From: Sphingomonas cremea
GTDB taxonomy: Bacteria > Pseudomonadota > Alphaproteobacteria > Sphingomonadales > Sphingomonadaceae
Direction: 5' to 3'
Assembly: GCF_021502585.1 (NCBI RefSeq)
Contig: NZ_JAKFGM010000001.1
Coordinates: forward strand, 372,001 to 436,000
DNA length: 64,000 bases
A model generated the notes under the pieces. The model was given only the letters and a program-made list of their open reading frames with translations. It was not told the origin of the DNA and did not search any database. The translations under genes were made by a program, and so were the position numbers. The stretch's first letter is position 1. Every line of letters starts with the position of its first letter. Shown here piece by piece: positions 54,108 through 63,575 of this stretch.

Positions 54108-55300
54108 TCAAGTTCCTGCGCTATGCGGGTGATGAGGTGCCGGGCGACATCTTCCTTGGCCGCCTCCGGCCAGTCCTCGACACTTTGTTTGGTGACCAGG
54201 TGGATGCGGTTGTGGCTGCCGCCCATGACGTTGCCCGATACGTCATTTGCGACGATCCAGTCTGCCTTCTTGGAACGAAGCTTTGCTTCGGCATTGCTGA
54301 CAACGTCTTGCGTTTCGGCCGCGAAACCGACCAGCAAGGTCGGCCGGTCGGGATGCTCGCCCAATATGGCGAGAATATCGGGATTCGGGGCAAAGCTTAG
54401 CTGCGGCGGGCCATCGGCCTTCTTCAGCTTCGCTGATGAGGGCTCGACCCGCCAATCCGCCACTGCTGCGACCAGGATCGCTACGTCGGCAGGTAGTGCC
54501 TCCTCAACTGCGTCAGCCATTTGCTGCGCGGTCTCGACATCGATCCGGGCGACGCCGCCGGGGGTCGGAAGTGACACCGGACCAGCAATCAGCGTCACTC
54601 GCGCACCGGCCTGCGCGGCGGCGGCCGCTATCGCGAATCCTTGCTTGCCCGAAGAGCGATTGGCGATCACTCGGACAGGGTCGATCGGCTCGTGCGTCGG
54701 CCCGGCAGTGACCAGCACATGCTTGCCGGTGAGCGGGCCAGGCTCGACCGCGTTCACCGCAATTGCCGGTCCAAGCATAGGCTTGATCCGCTCAAGGATG
54801 TCGGCTGGTTCGGGAAGCCGTCCCGGGCCAAATTCGCCGCAAGCCATCGGCCCCTCATCGGGTTCGAGTACGGTGATCCCGTCGGCCTTCAGCTGATCGA
54901 TATTTCGCCGGGTTGCGGCATGCTGCCACATGCGAACGTTCATCGCCGGGGCCACCACGACCGGCTTGTCTGTTGCAAGCAGCAGCGTAGTCGCCAAGTC
55001 GTTGGCGGTACCCGCGGCCATGCGGGCGATCAAATCGGCGGTGGCGGGGGCGACGAGCACAAGGTCCGCGGCACGCGAAAGCTGGATGTGGCCCATCTCG
55101 GCCTCATCCTTCAGATCCCAGAGCGAGGTATAGACCGGGCTTTCAGCAAGCGCGGCGAGGCTCATTGCCGTGACGAAATGACTTCCGCCTTCGGTCAGGA
55201 CGGGGGTGACCGAATGACCCTCCTTCCGCAGCAGTCGGATCAATTCGGCCGCCTTGTAAGCGGCTATGCCGCCGCCGACGATGAGGAGAATGCGCGCCAT
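54104..55300 (-). CDS. coaBC: bifunctional phosphopantothenoylcysteine decarboxylase/synthetase
   Basis: A 398-residue fusion for coenzyme A synthesis. The N-terminal flavoprotein CoaC part has [20 protein letters not shown], the catalytic-His region and [20 protein letters not shown]; the CoaB part begins near [20 protein letters not shown] and has [19 protein letters not shown]. First gene of coaBC-dut-moeB-lrp. Confidence 0.96.
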   Translation of the reverse strand: MARILLIVGGGIAAYKAAELIRLLRKEGHSVTPVLTEGGSHFVTAMSLAALAESPVYTSLWDLKDEAEMGHIQLSRAADLVLVAPATADLIARMAAGTANDLATTLLLATDKPVVVAPAMNVRMWQHAATRRNIDQLKADGITVLEPDEGPMACGEFGPGRLPEPADILERIKPMLGPAIAVNAVEPGPLTGKHVLVTAGPTHEPIDPVRVIANRSSGKQGFAIAAAAAQAGARVTLIAGPVSLPTPGGVARIDVETAQQMADAVEEALPADVAILVAAVADWRVEPSSAKLKKADGPPQLSFAPNPDILAILGEHPDRPTLLVGFAAETQDVVSNAEAKLRSKKADWIVANDVSGNVMGGSHNRIHLVTKQSVEDWPEAAKEDVARHLITRIAQELE

Positions 55301-55343
55301 TCCTGCCGACTAGCCGGACAGACGGTCCGGAGTCGAGCAGGCT

Positions 55344-57032
55344 TCAGCGTGAGTTGCCGGCTTCAACCATCTCAGCCGCGATCAGGGCCGGAGGGACGAT
55401 ACCCGAGTCCAGGATCGCAGCGAAGGTCCCGCGTGCATCGAACGGGCGATGTTCGACCTCCGCGCGATGCGATGCGACGGCGATCAGATGGTCGAGCTGG
55501 ATCTTGCCGATAATGTAGCTCGGGCCGTAGCCGGGCTGGCGCAAATAGAGCAGCTGCTCGAATCCGACCAGGCGGCTCGAGGCATCGGACCAGCCCCTGG
55601 GCGTCCATTCGGCGTGGAACCGTCCTGCCTCGTCCAGCCCGATTTCATTGGCCTGTACGCGCAATGAGGCAAGGCCGCGTGCGGCGCGGTTGGCTAGCAT
55701 CACCCATACCAGCTCTCGGCCATGCGGACTGTCGTCATACAGCCCCGCCTGCATGACCAGCTCTTCCATCGCCGTGGCAAACCCCTCGGATCGATCCGCG
55801 AAGATGTTGAACAAAGGCGGCTGCTGGCGGATCGGGCTGGGGTGCGGCTCGTGGCGCAATCGCGCGAGTTCGATCCAGTGGGTCTGATGACTTGAAAGCG
55901 GCAGCGGATCGAGCGCCGTGACATGAGTGAAGAAGTTGCGCTGTCCAGGAGGGGTGTAGCTACCCATCTGCGCAGCGAGCGCTGCACGATACCAAGGGCG
56001 ATCGGCGATGAACCCGGCGTCGGTCAGCAAGGTGTAAAGCTTGGCAGTGCGCTGCTCAGTCATGGCGCGATACGCCGCTGGATCGGTGATTTCGGTTAGT
56101 GGCGGGACAGCGCGGTTACGCACTTCCTCCAGGCGGAGAGAGGCAAGCGCCCGGTCGAGCTCACGCTGAAGCAGCACTTGCTGAGCGTCGAAATCATAAG
56201 GGTTGAGCAGGACGTGGGTGAGGTACCAATTATAATTGGCCTTGCCGACGCCTGACGGGCCGACGCGGCGCGGTGCCTCCGCCTTGATCCAGGCGGCAAA
56301 TTGCTCAGTCGCAACCCGGGCGTCGCGGACCGCCTTGCGAAGGGCGGGACTGGCGCCGTCGAGGCTCGCGCGTCGCTTTCCCGCGAGATCGTTCATCGTC
56401 AGCGTACCGGCTTCCAGCCCGGCCAAAACCTCCGCCTGCTCGTTAAAGGCGCGGTCGCCAAAGGCCCACAGGTCATGCGCCTTGCTGCCGGCAAGGTTTA
56501 CCCGGGCGTCGGTCAACATCGCAGGGACAGCGCTCAGCAATTCGGTCAATCGCTGGTCATCCGCTGGGGAGAGGGGATAGGCGAAGTTGTGAAGGTCGAT
56601 ATTGGGCTCGGCCGAGGAGCCTTCATGAGCAGGGACGTCGCTCATTTCGGCGAAAATGGTCTGATAAAAGCCCGGATCGCGCGCCCATGGGCGAAGCACC
56701 CGATGGAAGAAGTCGAGGCCGTTCATTTCCGCCTCGACCAACCGGTAATCGCCAAGTTGCGACGCGGTCCACCCGCGCCTGTCTATCGCGGCCAGGCGGC
56801 GGCGGAACGCAGGAAGCCGCGCCGCGCGGGCAGCCATGGCAGCGGCGCTATAATCGGGGCGGCCATCGACGATCGCCGGGTGGTTGAACGCTCGCCAGTC
56901 GGCAAAAAGGCGGACCAACTGGGCGTGGGTAGCTTGACTTGGAGCGGCAACTGCCGGGGACCCTATCGGGGCGGCGGCCAATGGTGCGGCGAAGGAAAGG
57001 ACGGCGGCGGTACAAAGGGCAAATCGGCTCAT
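55344..57032 (-). CDS. DUF885-like exported protein with altered metal motif
   Basis: A 562-residue protein with a signal peptide (MSRFALCTAAVLSFAAPLAAA). The second half follows the DUF885 plan (distantly related to M32/thermolysin-like peptidases): HEPHPSPIRQ at the place of the usual HE-x-x-PGHH, then RSEGFATAMEELVMQAGLYD and VMLANRAARGLASLRVQANE. The PGHH part is not conserved, so metal-peptidase activity is uncertain. It stands 23 nt before the ubi-linked membrane gene end, same strand. Confidence 0.72.
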   Translation of the reverse strand: MSRFALCTAAVLSFAAPLAAAPIGSPAVAAPSQATHAQLVRLFADWRAFNHPAIVDGRPDYSAAAMAARAARLPAFRRRLAAIDRRGWTASQLGDYRLVEAEMNGLDFFHRVLRPWARDPGFYQTIFAEMSDVPAHEGSSAEPNIDLHNFAYPLSPADDQRLTELLSAVPAMLTDARVNLAGSKAHDLWAFGDRAFNEQAEVLAGLEAGTLTMNDLAGKRRASLDGASPALRKAVRDARVATEQFAAWIKAEAPRRVGPSGVGKANYNWYLTHVLLNPYDFDAQQVLLQRELDRALASLRLEEVRNRAVPPLTEITDPAAYRAMTEQRTAKLYTLLTDAGFIADRPWYRAALAAQMGSYTPPGQRNFFTHVTALDPLPLSSHQTHWIELARLRHEPHPSPIRQQPPLFNIFADRSEGFATAMEELVMQAGLYDDSPHGRELVWVMLANRAARGLASLRVQANEIGLDEAGRFHAEWTPRGWSDASSRLVGFEQLLYLRQPGYGPSYIIGKIQLDHLIAVASHRAEVEHRPFDARGTFAAILDSGIVPPALIAAEMVEAGNSR

Positions 57033-57055
57033 GATGAAACTCCATCGTCCAGGGA

Positions 57056-58126
57056 TCAGCGGGAAAAATTGGGTACCTTACGCATTGCCTTCGCAAGGTC
57101 GGTGAAGACGTTGGGCAGGAAGGCCAGCCCGGCAAAGGACAGCGGTGCCGCAAGCAGCGCCCAGTAGAATGTATCGGCGCGAGCGAACAATGCGACCATT
57201 GCGCCATAGCCAGCCAGCAGCAGTGTGGCCCTGACCGCCCATCCGCTTCGGACCGAGACCCAGCCGAACAGCGAAAGGACCAGAAGTCCCGCCGCGACTG
57301 CCTCGGGAAGGCGGATTCCGAAAGTCACCTTGGCGATACTCTTCAGCGCAAATTGCGCGCCGAGCATCCGCGACCAGCCCTGCGACGCAGGATCGCCGGG
57401 CCGAACGACTTCTGATACCCAATGGGCATGAAGCACCATGTACGCAGCAAATACCGCAACCACTGCTGCCCACGCCGCGGCTTCCCGCCATCGCCTCTCG
57501 ATCAACGCGAGTCCGCCCATTGCCAGGATCATGGGTAATGCCAACTCACGGATCATCAGTGCAGCTGCCCCGGCAATGATTGCGGGCCAGGCGCGCTCGG
57601 GCCGGTAGATGCCGATCATCAATGCGAGCAGCAGGGCGGCCCAGCTTTCATGAAACAGGCCGGTCATGGGCTGCAGCATCCCGCCGAGCCCTCCGGCAAT
57701 CAGGATCATCGCCGCAGCCAGTAGGGGAAGTGGCAGGCACGGCTTCAAGCGCTGCCACCAGGCGACGATCAGCCCTGCGCACAAAAGCCAGACGACGACG
57801 ATCATGGTTCGTTCGCCGAACGTCGCATAAGCTAAAGCCTGTGTAGGAAGGCGGAAGGTGAAGAAGGGCTTGAGCGGGTATCCTCCCTTGCGAAGCTCGT
57901 CCGCAGCGACCTTATAATAGCCGCCACCTGCGTGAACGCCGGCGATGATGTCGCGGTAAAGCTGAAGGTCACTATGCTGCGCGGCGGAAGTTCTGACCTT
58001 GGGTGCCGGGGCGCTTGCGGGCGACCACCTGGCAAGGGCCAGCAACGCAATGAGTGCGGCGATCAGCGCCAGTGCCGGTCCTCTCGACCAGCCTTCGTAG
58101 CGTGTCCGGATCGCCCCCAAGTCCAT
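57056..58126 (-). CDS. polytopic membrane protein in the ubi operon, hypothetical
   Basis: A 356-residue protein with about nine hydrophobic segments (for example ALALIAALIALLALARW, TMIVVVWLLCAGLIVAWW, LLAAAMILIAGGLGGMLQ). After the first helix there is a soluble loop (HSDLQLYRDIIAGVHAGGGY). The layout recalls GT-C type glycosyltransferase-like membrane proteins, but no catalytic motif is certain. ATG 58126 lies 2 nt after the ubiB stop, so it is third in ubiE-ubiB-this gene. Confidence 0.75.
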   Translation of the reverse strand: MDLGAIRTRYEGWSRGPALALIAALIALLALARWSPASAPAPKVRTSAAQHSDLQLYRDIIAGVHAGGGYYKVAADELRKGGYPLKPFFTFRLPTQALAYATFGERTMIVVVWLLCAGLIVAWWQRLKPCLPLPLLAAAMILIAGGLGGMLQPMTGLFHESWAALLLALMIGIYRPERAWPAIIAGAAALMIRELALPMILAMGGLALIERRWREAAAWAAVVAVFAAYMVLHAHWVSEVVRPGDPASQGWSRMLGAQFALKSIAKVTFGIRLPEAVAAGLLVLSLFGWVSVRSGWAVRATLLLAGYGAMVALFARADTFYWALLAAPLSFAGLAFLPNVFTDLAKAMRKVPNFSR

Positions 58127-58128
58127 CG

Positions 58129-59664
58129 TCAGCCCATCAGCAGGAAAGTTGCGGCGGCCGCCGCCGCCGCCGATCCAATTGCAATGGCAAGCGGCGCCAT
58201 CCAACCTTTGTGTTCGATGACTGCAACCTCAGCCAATGGAGGCGGCGGAGGCGCGGCCCCAGCCGGCGGGTAGGCGGCGTCGATCCTCCTGATAAGATCG
58301 GGGATCAGTTTGAAGGCGCGTACCGCATCGACGATCCGGTCGGCATAATAGGCCTCCGGTCCCAGCTCTGTACGAAGCCAATCCTTGAGGAACGGCTCTG
58401 CTGCCTCCCACATGTTGATGTCGGGGTCGAGCGCGGTGGCTACGCCTTCTTCCATCACCATTGTCTTTTGCAGCAGCAGCAGGTGCGGCTGTACCGGCAT
58501 GTCGAAGTCGCGCGTGATGCTGAACAGGCCCTCCAGCATCCGGCCGATGCTGATCTCCTTGACCGGCAAGCCGCGGATCGGTTCGCCGACGGCCCGAAGC
58601 GCGGTGGCGAATTCGGCGACGTCATGGTGGGCGGGGACATATTGCGCCTCGAAGTGAATCTCCGCGACGCGCATGTAGTTACCGGTGATGAGCCCGTAGA
58701 GGATTTCGGCCAGCCACAGGCGGGCCTGGCGGTTGATCCTCCCCATGATTCCGAAGTCGATCGCCGCTACGCGCCCATCCGCAAGCGCGAAGAGATTTCC
58801 CTGGTGGAGATCTGCGTGGAAATAGCCGTCGACCACCGCCTGGCGGAGGAAGGCGCGGACCAGGGTGGTCGCCAGCACCTTAGGATCATGGCCCGCGGCA
58901 ATCAGCTCGTCACGCTTGTTGAGCTTGATCCCATCGAGCCATTCGAGAGTCAGCACTCGGCGCGCAGTGCGGCTCCAGTCGATTTCGGGCACATGGAAGT
59001 TCGGCTCGGCCACCATATTGTCGCGAAGTTCCGACGCGGAGGCAGCTTCGCGCTGCAAGTCGAGCTCGCGCCTTACCCACTGTTTGAAATAGGCGATGAC
59101 CATTCGCGGGCGCAGCCGCTCGGCCTCACCGCCGAGCAATTCGACATGCGCAGCCGCCCATTCATAAGTATCGATCGCCTTAGCGAACTCCTCCTCGATG
59201 CCGGGGCGCAGCACCTTGACCGCGACCTCCCGTCCCTCGGTCGTTATCGCGTGGTGGACCTGCGCGATCGAGGCTGCGCCTACTGGCTCCTCGTCGAACT
59301 GGCTGAACAGGGACTCGAGCGGAGCCTCGAGCGCAGACTCGATCGCCGCCTTGATCGGTAGGAACGGCTCCGGAGGTAGCGAATCCTGCAGTTGCAGCAA
59401 ATTCTCGGCTGCCGACTCCCCGACAAGGTCCGGGCGGGTCGACAGCGCCTGGCCGAGTTTGATCGCAGCCGGGCCAATGGCCTGTAGCGCCGCGGCATAG
59501 TCGGGCGCTGTAGGCATGCTAAGTCCGACGCGCGCAATCCGGCACAGTCGGCGCACGTTGGATGGCGTCAGGGGATCGCGCTCGATCCCTTGCAACGCGC
59601 CGTGCCGGGCCAGCGTCCTGCCCCATTTGAGCAGCCGCCACAGATGCGTAACGGTGGCCGTCAA
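58129..59664 (-). CDS. ubiB: UbiB-family ubiquinone biosynthesis protein kinase-like
   Basis: A 511-residue UbiB/ABC1 protein needed for ubiquinone synthesis. The family motif K-x-G-Q is AAIKLGQALSTRPDLV; other parts are AAASIAQVHHA, VAVKVLRPGIEEEFAKAIDT and DGYFHADLHQGNLFALADGR with AAIDFGIMGRI. Two C-terminal hydrophobic helices end the protein. It overlaps ubiE by 4 nt. Confidence 0.95.
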   Translation of the reverse strand: MTATVTHLWRLLKWGRTLARHGALQGIERDPLTPSNVRRLCRIARVGLSMPTAPDYAAALQAIGPAAIKLGQALSTRPDLVGESAAENLLQLQDSLPPEPFLPIKAAIESALEAPLESLFSQFDEEPVGAASIAQVHHAITTEGREVAVKVLRPGIEEEFAKAIDTYEWAAAHVELLGGEAERLRPRMVIAYFKQWVRRELDLQREAASASELRDNMVAEPNFHVPEIDWSRTARRVLTLEWLDGIKLNKRDELIAAGHDPKVLATTLVRAFLRQAVVDGYFHADLHQGNLFALADGRVAAIDFGIMGRINRQARLWLAEILYGLITGNYMRVAEIHFEAQYVPAHHDVAEFATALRAVGEPIRGLPVKEISIGRMLEGLFSITRDFDMPVQPHLLLLQKTMVMEEGVATALDPDINMWEAAEPFLKDWLRTELGPEAYYADRIVDAVRAFKLIPDLIRRIDAAYPPAGAAPPPPPLAEVAVIEHKGWMAPLAIAIGSAAAAAAATFLLMG

Positions 59665-60389
59665 ATCTTCCAGCCGCCGTGAATTGCGACCAGGCCGCCA
59701 AGGATTGGCTCGACGCTCGTCGATCGGAAGCCGGCCTGCTCGATCATTTTCCGAAACTCGCCCATCTTCGGGAAACGCCGGATCGATTCGACCAGATAGC
59801 GATAGCTTTCCTCATCCTTCGCAACTGTCTTGCCGATACGCGGAATCAGATGCTCCGAATAGCGGTCGTAGAGTTCGCCGAAACCTGGCCATTCGCTGGT
59901 CGAGAATTCGAGGACGTAGAAGCGGCCACCGCGTTTCAGGACGCGGTGAGCTTCCCTCAAGGCGGCCGGGATATCGGTCACGTTTCGGATGCCGAAGGCG
60001 ATCGTATAGGCGTCGAAGCTCGCATCGGCGAATGTCAGTTTTTCAGCATTTTCGACCTGCCAGATAAGACCGCCGATGCCCTGCTTCTTTGCGCGCTCCA
60101 TGCCGACCGCAAGCATGTCGGGATTGATATCGCTGACCGTGACATTCGCGCCTTTTGCCGCCATTCGGAAGGCAATGTCGCCGGTGCCCCCGGCCATGTC
60201 GAGAATTTGCTCGCCGGCCCTGGGCTTCACTTTCGCAACGAAGCGGTTTTTCCACAGCCGGTGCATGCCGCCCGACATCAGGTCGTTCATCAAGTCATAG
60301 TTGCGCGCGACCGAGCTAAAGACCCCGCCGACACGGCGTGTCTTTTCGTCGGGGTCGACCAGTTCGTCACCAAAATTGACCTTGTCCAT
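59661..60389 (-). CDS. ubiE: ubiquinone/menaquinone C-methyltransferase UbiE
   Basis: A 242-residue SAM methyltransferase. Family motifs: NYDLMNDLMSGGMHRLWKNR, ILDMAGGTGDIAFRMAAKGA, FGIRNVTDIPAALREAHRVL and the C-terminal GGLVAIHGGWKI. It methylates the quinone ring intermediate. Divergent from mutM, 60 nt apart; first of the ubiE-ubiB operon. Confidence 0.96.
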   Translation of the reverse strand: MDKVNFGDELVDPDEKTRRVGGVFSSVARNYDLMNDLMSGGMHRLWKNRFVAKVKPRAGEQILDMAGGTGDIAFRMAAKGANVTVSDINPDMLAVGMERAKKQGIGGLIWQVENAEKLTFADASFDAYTIAFGIRNVTDIPAALREAHRVLKRGGRFYVLEFSTSEWPGFGELYDRYSEHLIPRIGKTVAKDEESYRYLVESIRRFPKMGEFRKMIEQAGFRSTSVEPILGGLVAIHGGWKI

Positions 60390-60449
60390 GAGCGCGCCCT
60401 AGCAGGGAGATCAGGGGCGGGGAACGCCCGAGTTTGTCCGAAGGATGCT

Positions 60450-61265
60450 ATGCCAGAACTTCCAGAAGTCGAGACAACCGTCCGCGGGCTCGAGCATGTA
60501 TTGAAGGGCCGCCGCTTGGCGCTAGTCGAAGCGCGCCGTGCCGATCTTCGCCGGGCCTTCCCGCTGGACCTCGGCCAAAGGCTGTTTGGTGCACGAGTAA
60601 TTTCGCTCGGCCGCCGCGCCAAATATGGGCTGATAGGCACCGATCGCGGCGACACATTGGTCTTTCACCTCGGCATGTCCGGGGCCTGGCGGGTCGATCC
60701 GACCGACATCGGCAAGCACGACCACCTGCTGATTGAGACTGATGAGGGAAGGCGGCTCAGCCTCCGTGACCCGCGCCGGTTCGGTGCGATCGACCTGGTT
60801 TCGACTGATGGCCTCGCCGATTGGCCGGCATTCGCGGAACTCGGACCCGAACCGCTTGGCGGGGTTATCGACGGGCGCTGGCTCAAGGAAAGATTTGCGG
60901 GGCGAACTGCTGCAGTAAAACTACTCCTCCTCGATCAGCGAATGATTGCGGGCCTGGGCAACATCTATGTCTGCGAAGCCCTGTTCCGAGCGCGGATCGA
61001 CCCGCGCAAGCCGGGCGGCAAGGTGAGCCGGGCCAAACTCGATGCATTGGCGGAGGCAATTCCCGCGGTGCTGGAAGAAGCCATCCAGGCAGGCGGCTCA
61101 ACGCTGCGCGACTTTGCCGCACCCGATGGCGAGCTCGGTTATTTCTCCAAGCGGTTCGACGTGTACGACCGGGAAGGGGAGCTCTGCCGCCGAGGAGACG
61201 GCGGTATCCGGCGAATCGTCCAGGGCGGCCGGTCGACCTTCTTCTGCCCGGCATGCCAGCGCTGA
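60450..61265 (+). CDS. mutM: formamidopyrimidine-DNA glycosylase
   Basis: A 271-residue base-excision enzyme removing 8-oxoguanine. The catalytic N-terminus PELPEVETTVRGLE (Pro1 after Met removal), the RRAKYGLI strand with catalytic Lys, and MIAGLGNIYVCEALF (H2TH) are present. The C-terminal zinc finger has only three cysteines: C246 and C266-x-x-C269; the position of the fourth is Gly249/Asp250 (CRRGDGG). ATG 60450 has AAGGA 4 nt upstream. Confidence 0.95.
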   Translation: MPELPEVETTVRGLEHVLKGRRLALVEARRADLRRAFPLDLGQRLFGARVISLGRRAKYGLIGTDRGDTLVFHLGMSGAWRVDPTDIGKHDHLLIETDEGRRLSLRDPRRFGAIDLVSTDGLADWPAFAELGPEPLGGVIDGRWLKERFAGRTAAVKLLLLDQRMIAGLGNIYVCEALFRARIDPRKPGGKVSRAKLDALAEAIPAVLEEAIQAGGSTLRDFAAPDGELGYFSKRFDVYDREGELCRRGDGGIRRIVQGGRSTFFCPACQR

Positions 61266-61372
61266 CTGTTGACGCGACTCAGGCCATTCGCTAGGGGAGC
61301 GCCACGCCGGTGCTGCCCACGGGTTTGCGCCGCTTTTTTCTTTAGACACCATAGAGTTTTAGAGGTCGATCG

Positions 61373-61636
61373 ATGGCGAACACGCCGCAAGCCAAGAAGC
61401 GCATCCGTCGCAACGCCAGCCGTGCGGCCATAAACGGCGCCCGGGTGAGCCGCATCCGTACCTTCATCAAAGCCGTCGAGTCGGCCATTGCCGCCGGCAA
61501 GAAGGACGATGCTGCAGCCGCCTTGAAGCAGGCCCAGCCGGAGATTGCCCGCGGAGTCGCGCGCGGCGTGATGCACAAAAACACCGCTTCGCGGAAGTTT
61601 TCGCGCCTCACCAAGCGGGTCGCATCGCTCGGTTAA
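61373..61636 (+). CDS. rpsT: 30S ribosomal protein S20
   Basis: An 87-residue S20: [20 protein letters not shown], a long basic helix region and the conserved [20 protein letters not shown]-type C-terminus (here [19 protein letters not shown]). It binds 16S rRNA. Located between mutM and dnaA, with a terminator directly after, as in related alphaproteobacteria. Confidence 0.97.
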   Translation: MANTPQAKKRIRRNASRAAINGARVSRIRTFIKAVESAIAAGKKDDAAAALKQAQPEIARGVARGVMHKNTASRKFSRLTKRVASLG

Positions 61637-61661
61637 TTTCGCGTTTACGTTATATTTCGGG

Positions 61662-61697
61662 ACGGGCTGCCGGGCGACCGGCGGCCCGTTTCATTTT
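61662..61697 (+). terminator. intrinsic terminator of rpsT
   Basis: Stem ACGGGCTGCCGG/CCGGCGGCCCGT (one G-U pair) with loop GCGA, followed by TTCATTTT. It begins 25 nt after the rpsT stop. Confidence 0.82.
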
Positions 61698-61771
61698 GTT
61701 GACTGAAAAAAGTCTAGGGATTCCCGCGATTCGCGAGGATGGGTTTTTACTGGCTCTGTCAGGAAAGGCTA

Positions 61772-61796
61772 AAATCCGCCGAATTCAGGCGGATTT
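61772..61796. repeat. 9-bp perfect inverted repeat upstream of dnaA
   Basis: AAATCCGCC and GGCGGATTT flank a 7-nt centre GAATTCA. Its symmetry and position in the dnaA upstream region make it a candidate operator or RNA hairpin; the bound factor is unknown. Confidence 0.65.
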
Positions 61797-62003
61797 GGCG
61801 GCTTCCCTCTGTCAAGCCAGTTTATTTCACATTGATGAAAATTCGGCTCTTGAATCACGCGCTCCAGACTCTCAAAACGATCTTTCCGGCGGCGAATCCG
61901 CTCCGGGGGGCTAGAGACTGAAGTTGCTTTTTGCGTCGCGACTCACGTCGCGCGGGACGAGTCTTCATGTCCGGAAAGTTTTGAGTTTGGGAGGCGCGCG
62001 CCA

Positions 62004-63407
62004 GTGCACGGCAGTCGGGAAAATTTGTGTGTCTCCGATTCTGGCACGGTCCCCGCACCCCTTGAAGCAGCCTGGGAAACGATCCGCGCCGGACTTCGCC
62101 GTGACTGCGGTGCACGTACCTTCGACGGCTGGCTGAAGCCCGCCGAGCTAGGCGCCTTCAATGGAGAAGCGGGCGAACTGGAAATCGTCATGCCCAGCCA
62201 GTTCATGGCCGATTGGGTGCAAAGCCATTTCGGGGAACGCCTTGCACTGGCGTGGCGCACGGTTCTGCCCATCGTTCGAGACGTTCGAATCGTTGCCGCT
62301 GCCGATGGGCCGCGACCGGCGCCACTCTTGATCTTGGAAGAAATCCCGGCGGCGCCGGTGGGCCCGCGCGAACGTGATCCTTCGGCTCCCAATTTTGACC
62401 CGCGCTATCGGTTCGAAACCTTTGTGGTCGGCAAGGCCAACGAGGTTGCGGCGACCGCTGCGAAGACCCTGGCGACTGCAGACAATATCGCCTTCAATCC
62501 GCTGTTCATCCATGGTGGCACTGGTCGCGGCAAGACGCACCTGCTCCACGCCATTGGCCAGGCGTTCCTCGAATGCCGCCCGACCGCGCGCGTAGTGTCG
62601 ATGTCGGCCGAAAAGTTCATGGTCGAGTTCATCCGCGCGCTTCGCGAAAATGACACGATCGGCTTCAAGAGCCGGCTTCGTTCAGCAGACTTGCTGCTTA
62701 TCGACGATGTCCAGTTCATTGCCGGCAAGGATTCGACCCAGGAAGAATTCTTCCACACGATGAATGAAATCATCACTGCCAACCGACGGCTGGTGATTAC
62801 ATCGGATCGTGCACCCCAGGATCTTGACGGAATCGCGCCGCGGATCCTTTCGCGCCTCAGCTGGGGCCTCGTCGCCGACATCAACCCGGCGGACTATGAA
62901 CTCCGCCTCAATATCATCGACGCCAAGCTCTCGGCACTTCCGGGGGTCGAGATGCCGCGCGGCGTGGTGGAATTCCTTGCCCGGCGCATCACCAGCTCGA
63001 TTCGCGAGCTCGAGGGCGCCCTGAACCGTATCGCTGCCTATGCGATGATGACCGGTCGTGTGATCGATGTCGCATTCGTCGAGGAAGTGTTGGCCAATGT
63101 TTTGCGCGCCAACCAGCGCCGTATCTCGATCGATGAGATTCAGACGCAGGTCGCCGAGCATTACCGAATCCGCAAGGCGGAAATGACGTCTGCGCGCCGC
63201 GCCCGCGAAGTAGCTCGCCCGCGGCAGGTGGCGATGTATCTGTCGAAGCAGCTGACGCCTAAGTCGCTGCCCGACATTGGCCGCCGTTTCGGCGGGCGCG
63301 ACCACACGACTGTAATTCATGCGGTCAAGCAAATCGAACGGCTGCGCGCTGCGGATTCGGAGCTCGACGCCGACATTCGCCTGCTTACGCGCCAGCTGGA
63401 GGGCTGA
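62004..63407 (+). CDS. dnaA: chromosomal replication initiator DnaA
   Basis: A 467-residue initiator. Domain I is at ~20-95 ([20 protein letters not shown]), Walker A is [20 protein letters not shown], Walker [21 protein letters not shown], sensor motifs [11 protein letters not shown], and the C-terminal box-binding motif is [19 protein letters not shown] 62004 has GGGAGG 9 nt upstream. It binds DnaA boxes at oriC. Domain II is short. Confidence 0.97.
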   Translation: MHGSRENLCVSDSGTVPAPLEAAWETIRAGLRRDCGARTFDGWLKPAELGAFNGEAGELEIVMPSQFMADWVQSHFGERLALAWRTVLPIVRDVRIVAAADGPRPAPLLILEEIPAAPVGPRERDPSAPNFDPRYRFETFVVGKANEVAATAAKTLATADNIAFNPLFIHGGTGRGKTHLLHAIGQAFLECRPTARVVSMSAEKFMVEFIRALRENDTIGFKSRLRSADLLLIDDVQFIAGKDSTQEEFFHTMNEIITANRRLVITSDRAPQDLDGIAPRILSRLSWGLVADINPADYELRLNIIDAKLSALPGVEMPRGVVEFLARRITSSIRELEGALNRIAAYAMMTGRVIDVAFVEEVLANVLRANQRRISIDEIQTQVAEHYRIRKAEMTSARRAREVARPRQVAMYLSKQLTPKSLPDIGRRFGGRDHTTVIHAVKQIERLRAADSELDADIRLLTRQLEG

Positions 63408-63479
63408 TCTGGGGGGTTAAGGTTGTCCCATCAATTTGGTGGGATGACCGGGGTAGAGGTCCAGTCCCCAACTGGTCGG

Positions 63480-63516
63480 GGGCCCGCTCGGGAAACCGGG
63501 CGGGCCCTACTATTTT
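63480..63516 (+). terminator. intrinsic terminator of dnaA
   Basis: Stem GGGCCCGCTCGG/CCGGGCGGGCCC (one wobble) with loop GAAA, followed by TACTATTTT. It lies ~70 nt after the dnaA stop. Confidence 0.8.
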
Positions 63517-63520
63517 CAAA

Positions 63521-63568
63521 GCCAAAGCAAGGCCCGCCAGGAAAACTCCCGGCGAGCTTTGCTTTGGC
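63521..63568 (-). terminator. hairpin downstream of the DUF4136 gene, possible terminator
   Basis: A long inverted repeat with outer arms GCCAAAGCAA and TTGCTTTGGC-like ends (63521-63533 and 63556-63568), a GC-rich inner stem and a small A-rich loop. On the minus strand it follows the DUF4136 stop (63576) and runs into TTTGAAAAT, a weak T-tract. Confidence 0.55.
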
Positions 63569-63575
63569 TCGACGA

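Larger units (their letters stand above)
61637..62003 (+). other. rpsT-dnaA intergenic region, no gene seen
   Basis: 367 bp without a convincing reading frame. It holds the rpsT terminator (61662-61697), a 9-bp inverted repeat (61772-61796), some AT-rich stretches (TTTATTTCACATTGATG around 61822) and the dnaA ribosome binding site GGGAGG (61989-61994). No clear DnaA box (TTATCCACA or one-mismatch form) was found on either strand, so I do not call an origin. Confidence 0.6.

Noticed and set aside
58054-59361. Plus-strand 435-codon open frame opposite ubiB
   Set aside because: Antisense shadow; the minus-strand frame has complete UbiB motifs.
61637-62003. oriC between rpsT and dnaA
   Set aside because: No DnaA boxes or clear AT-rich unwinding element could be identified by eye.
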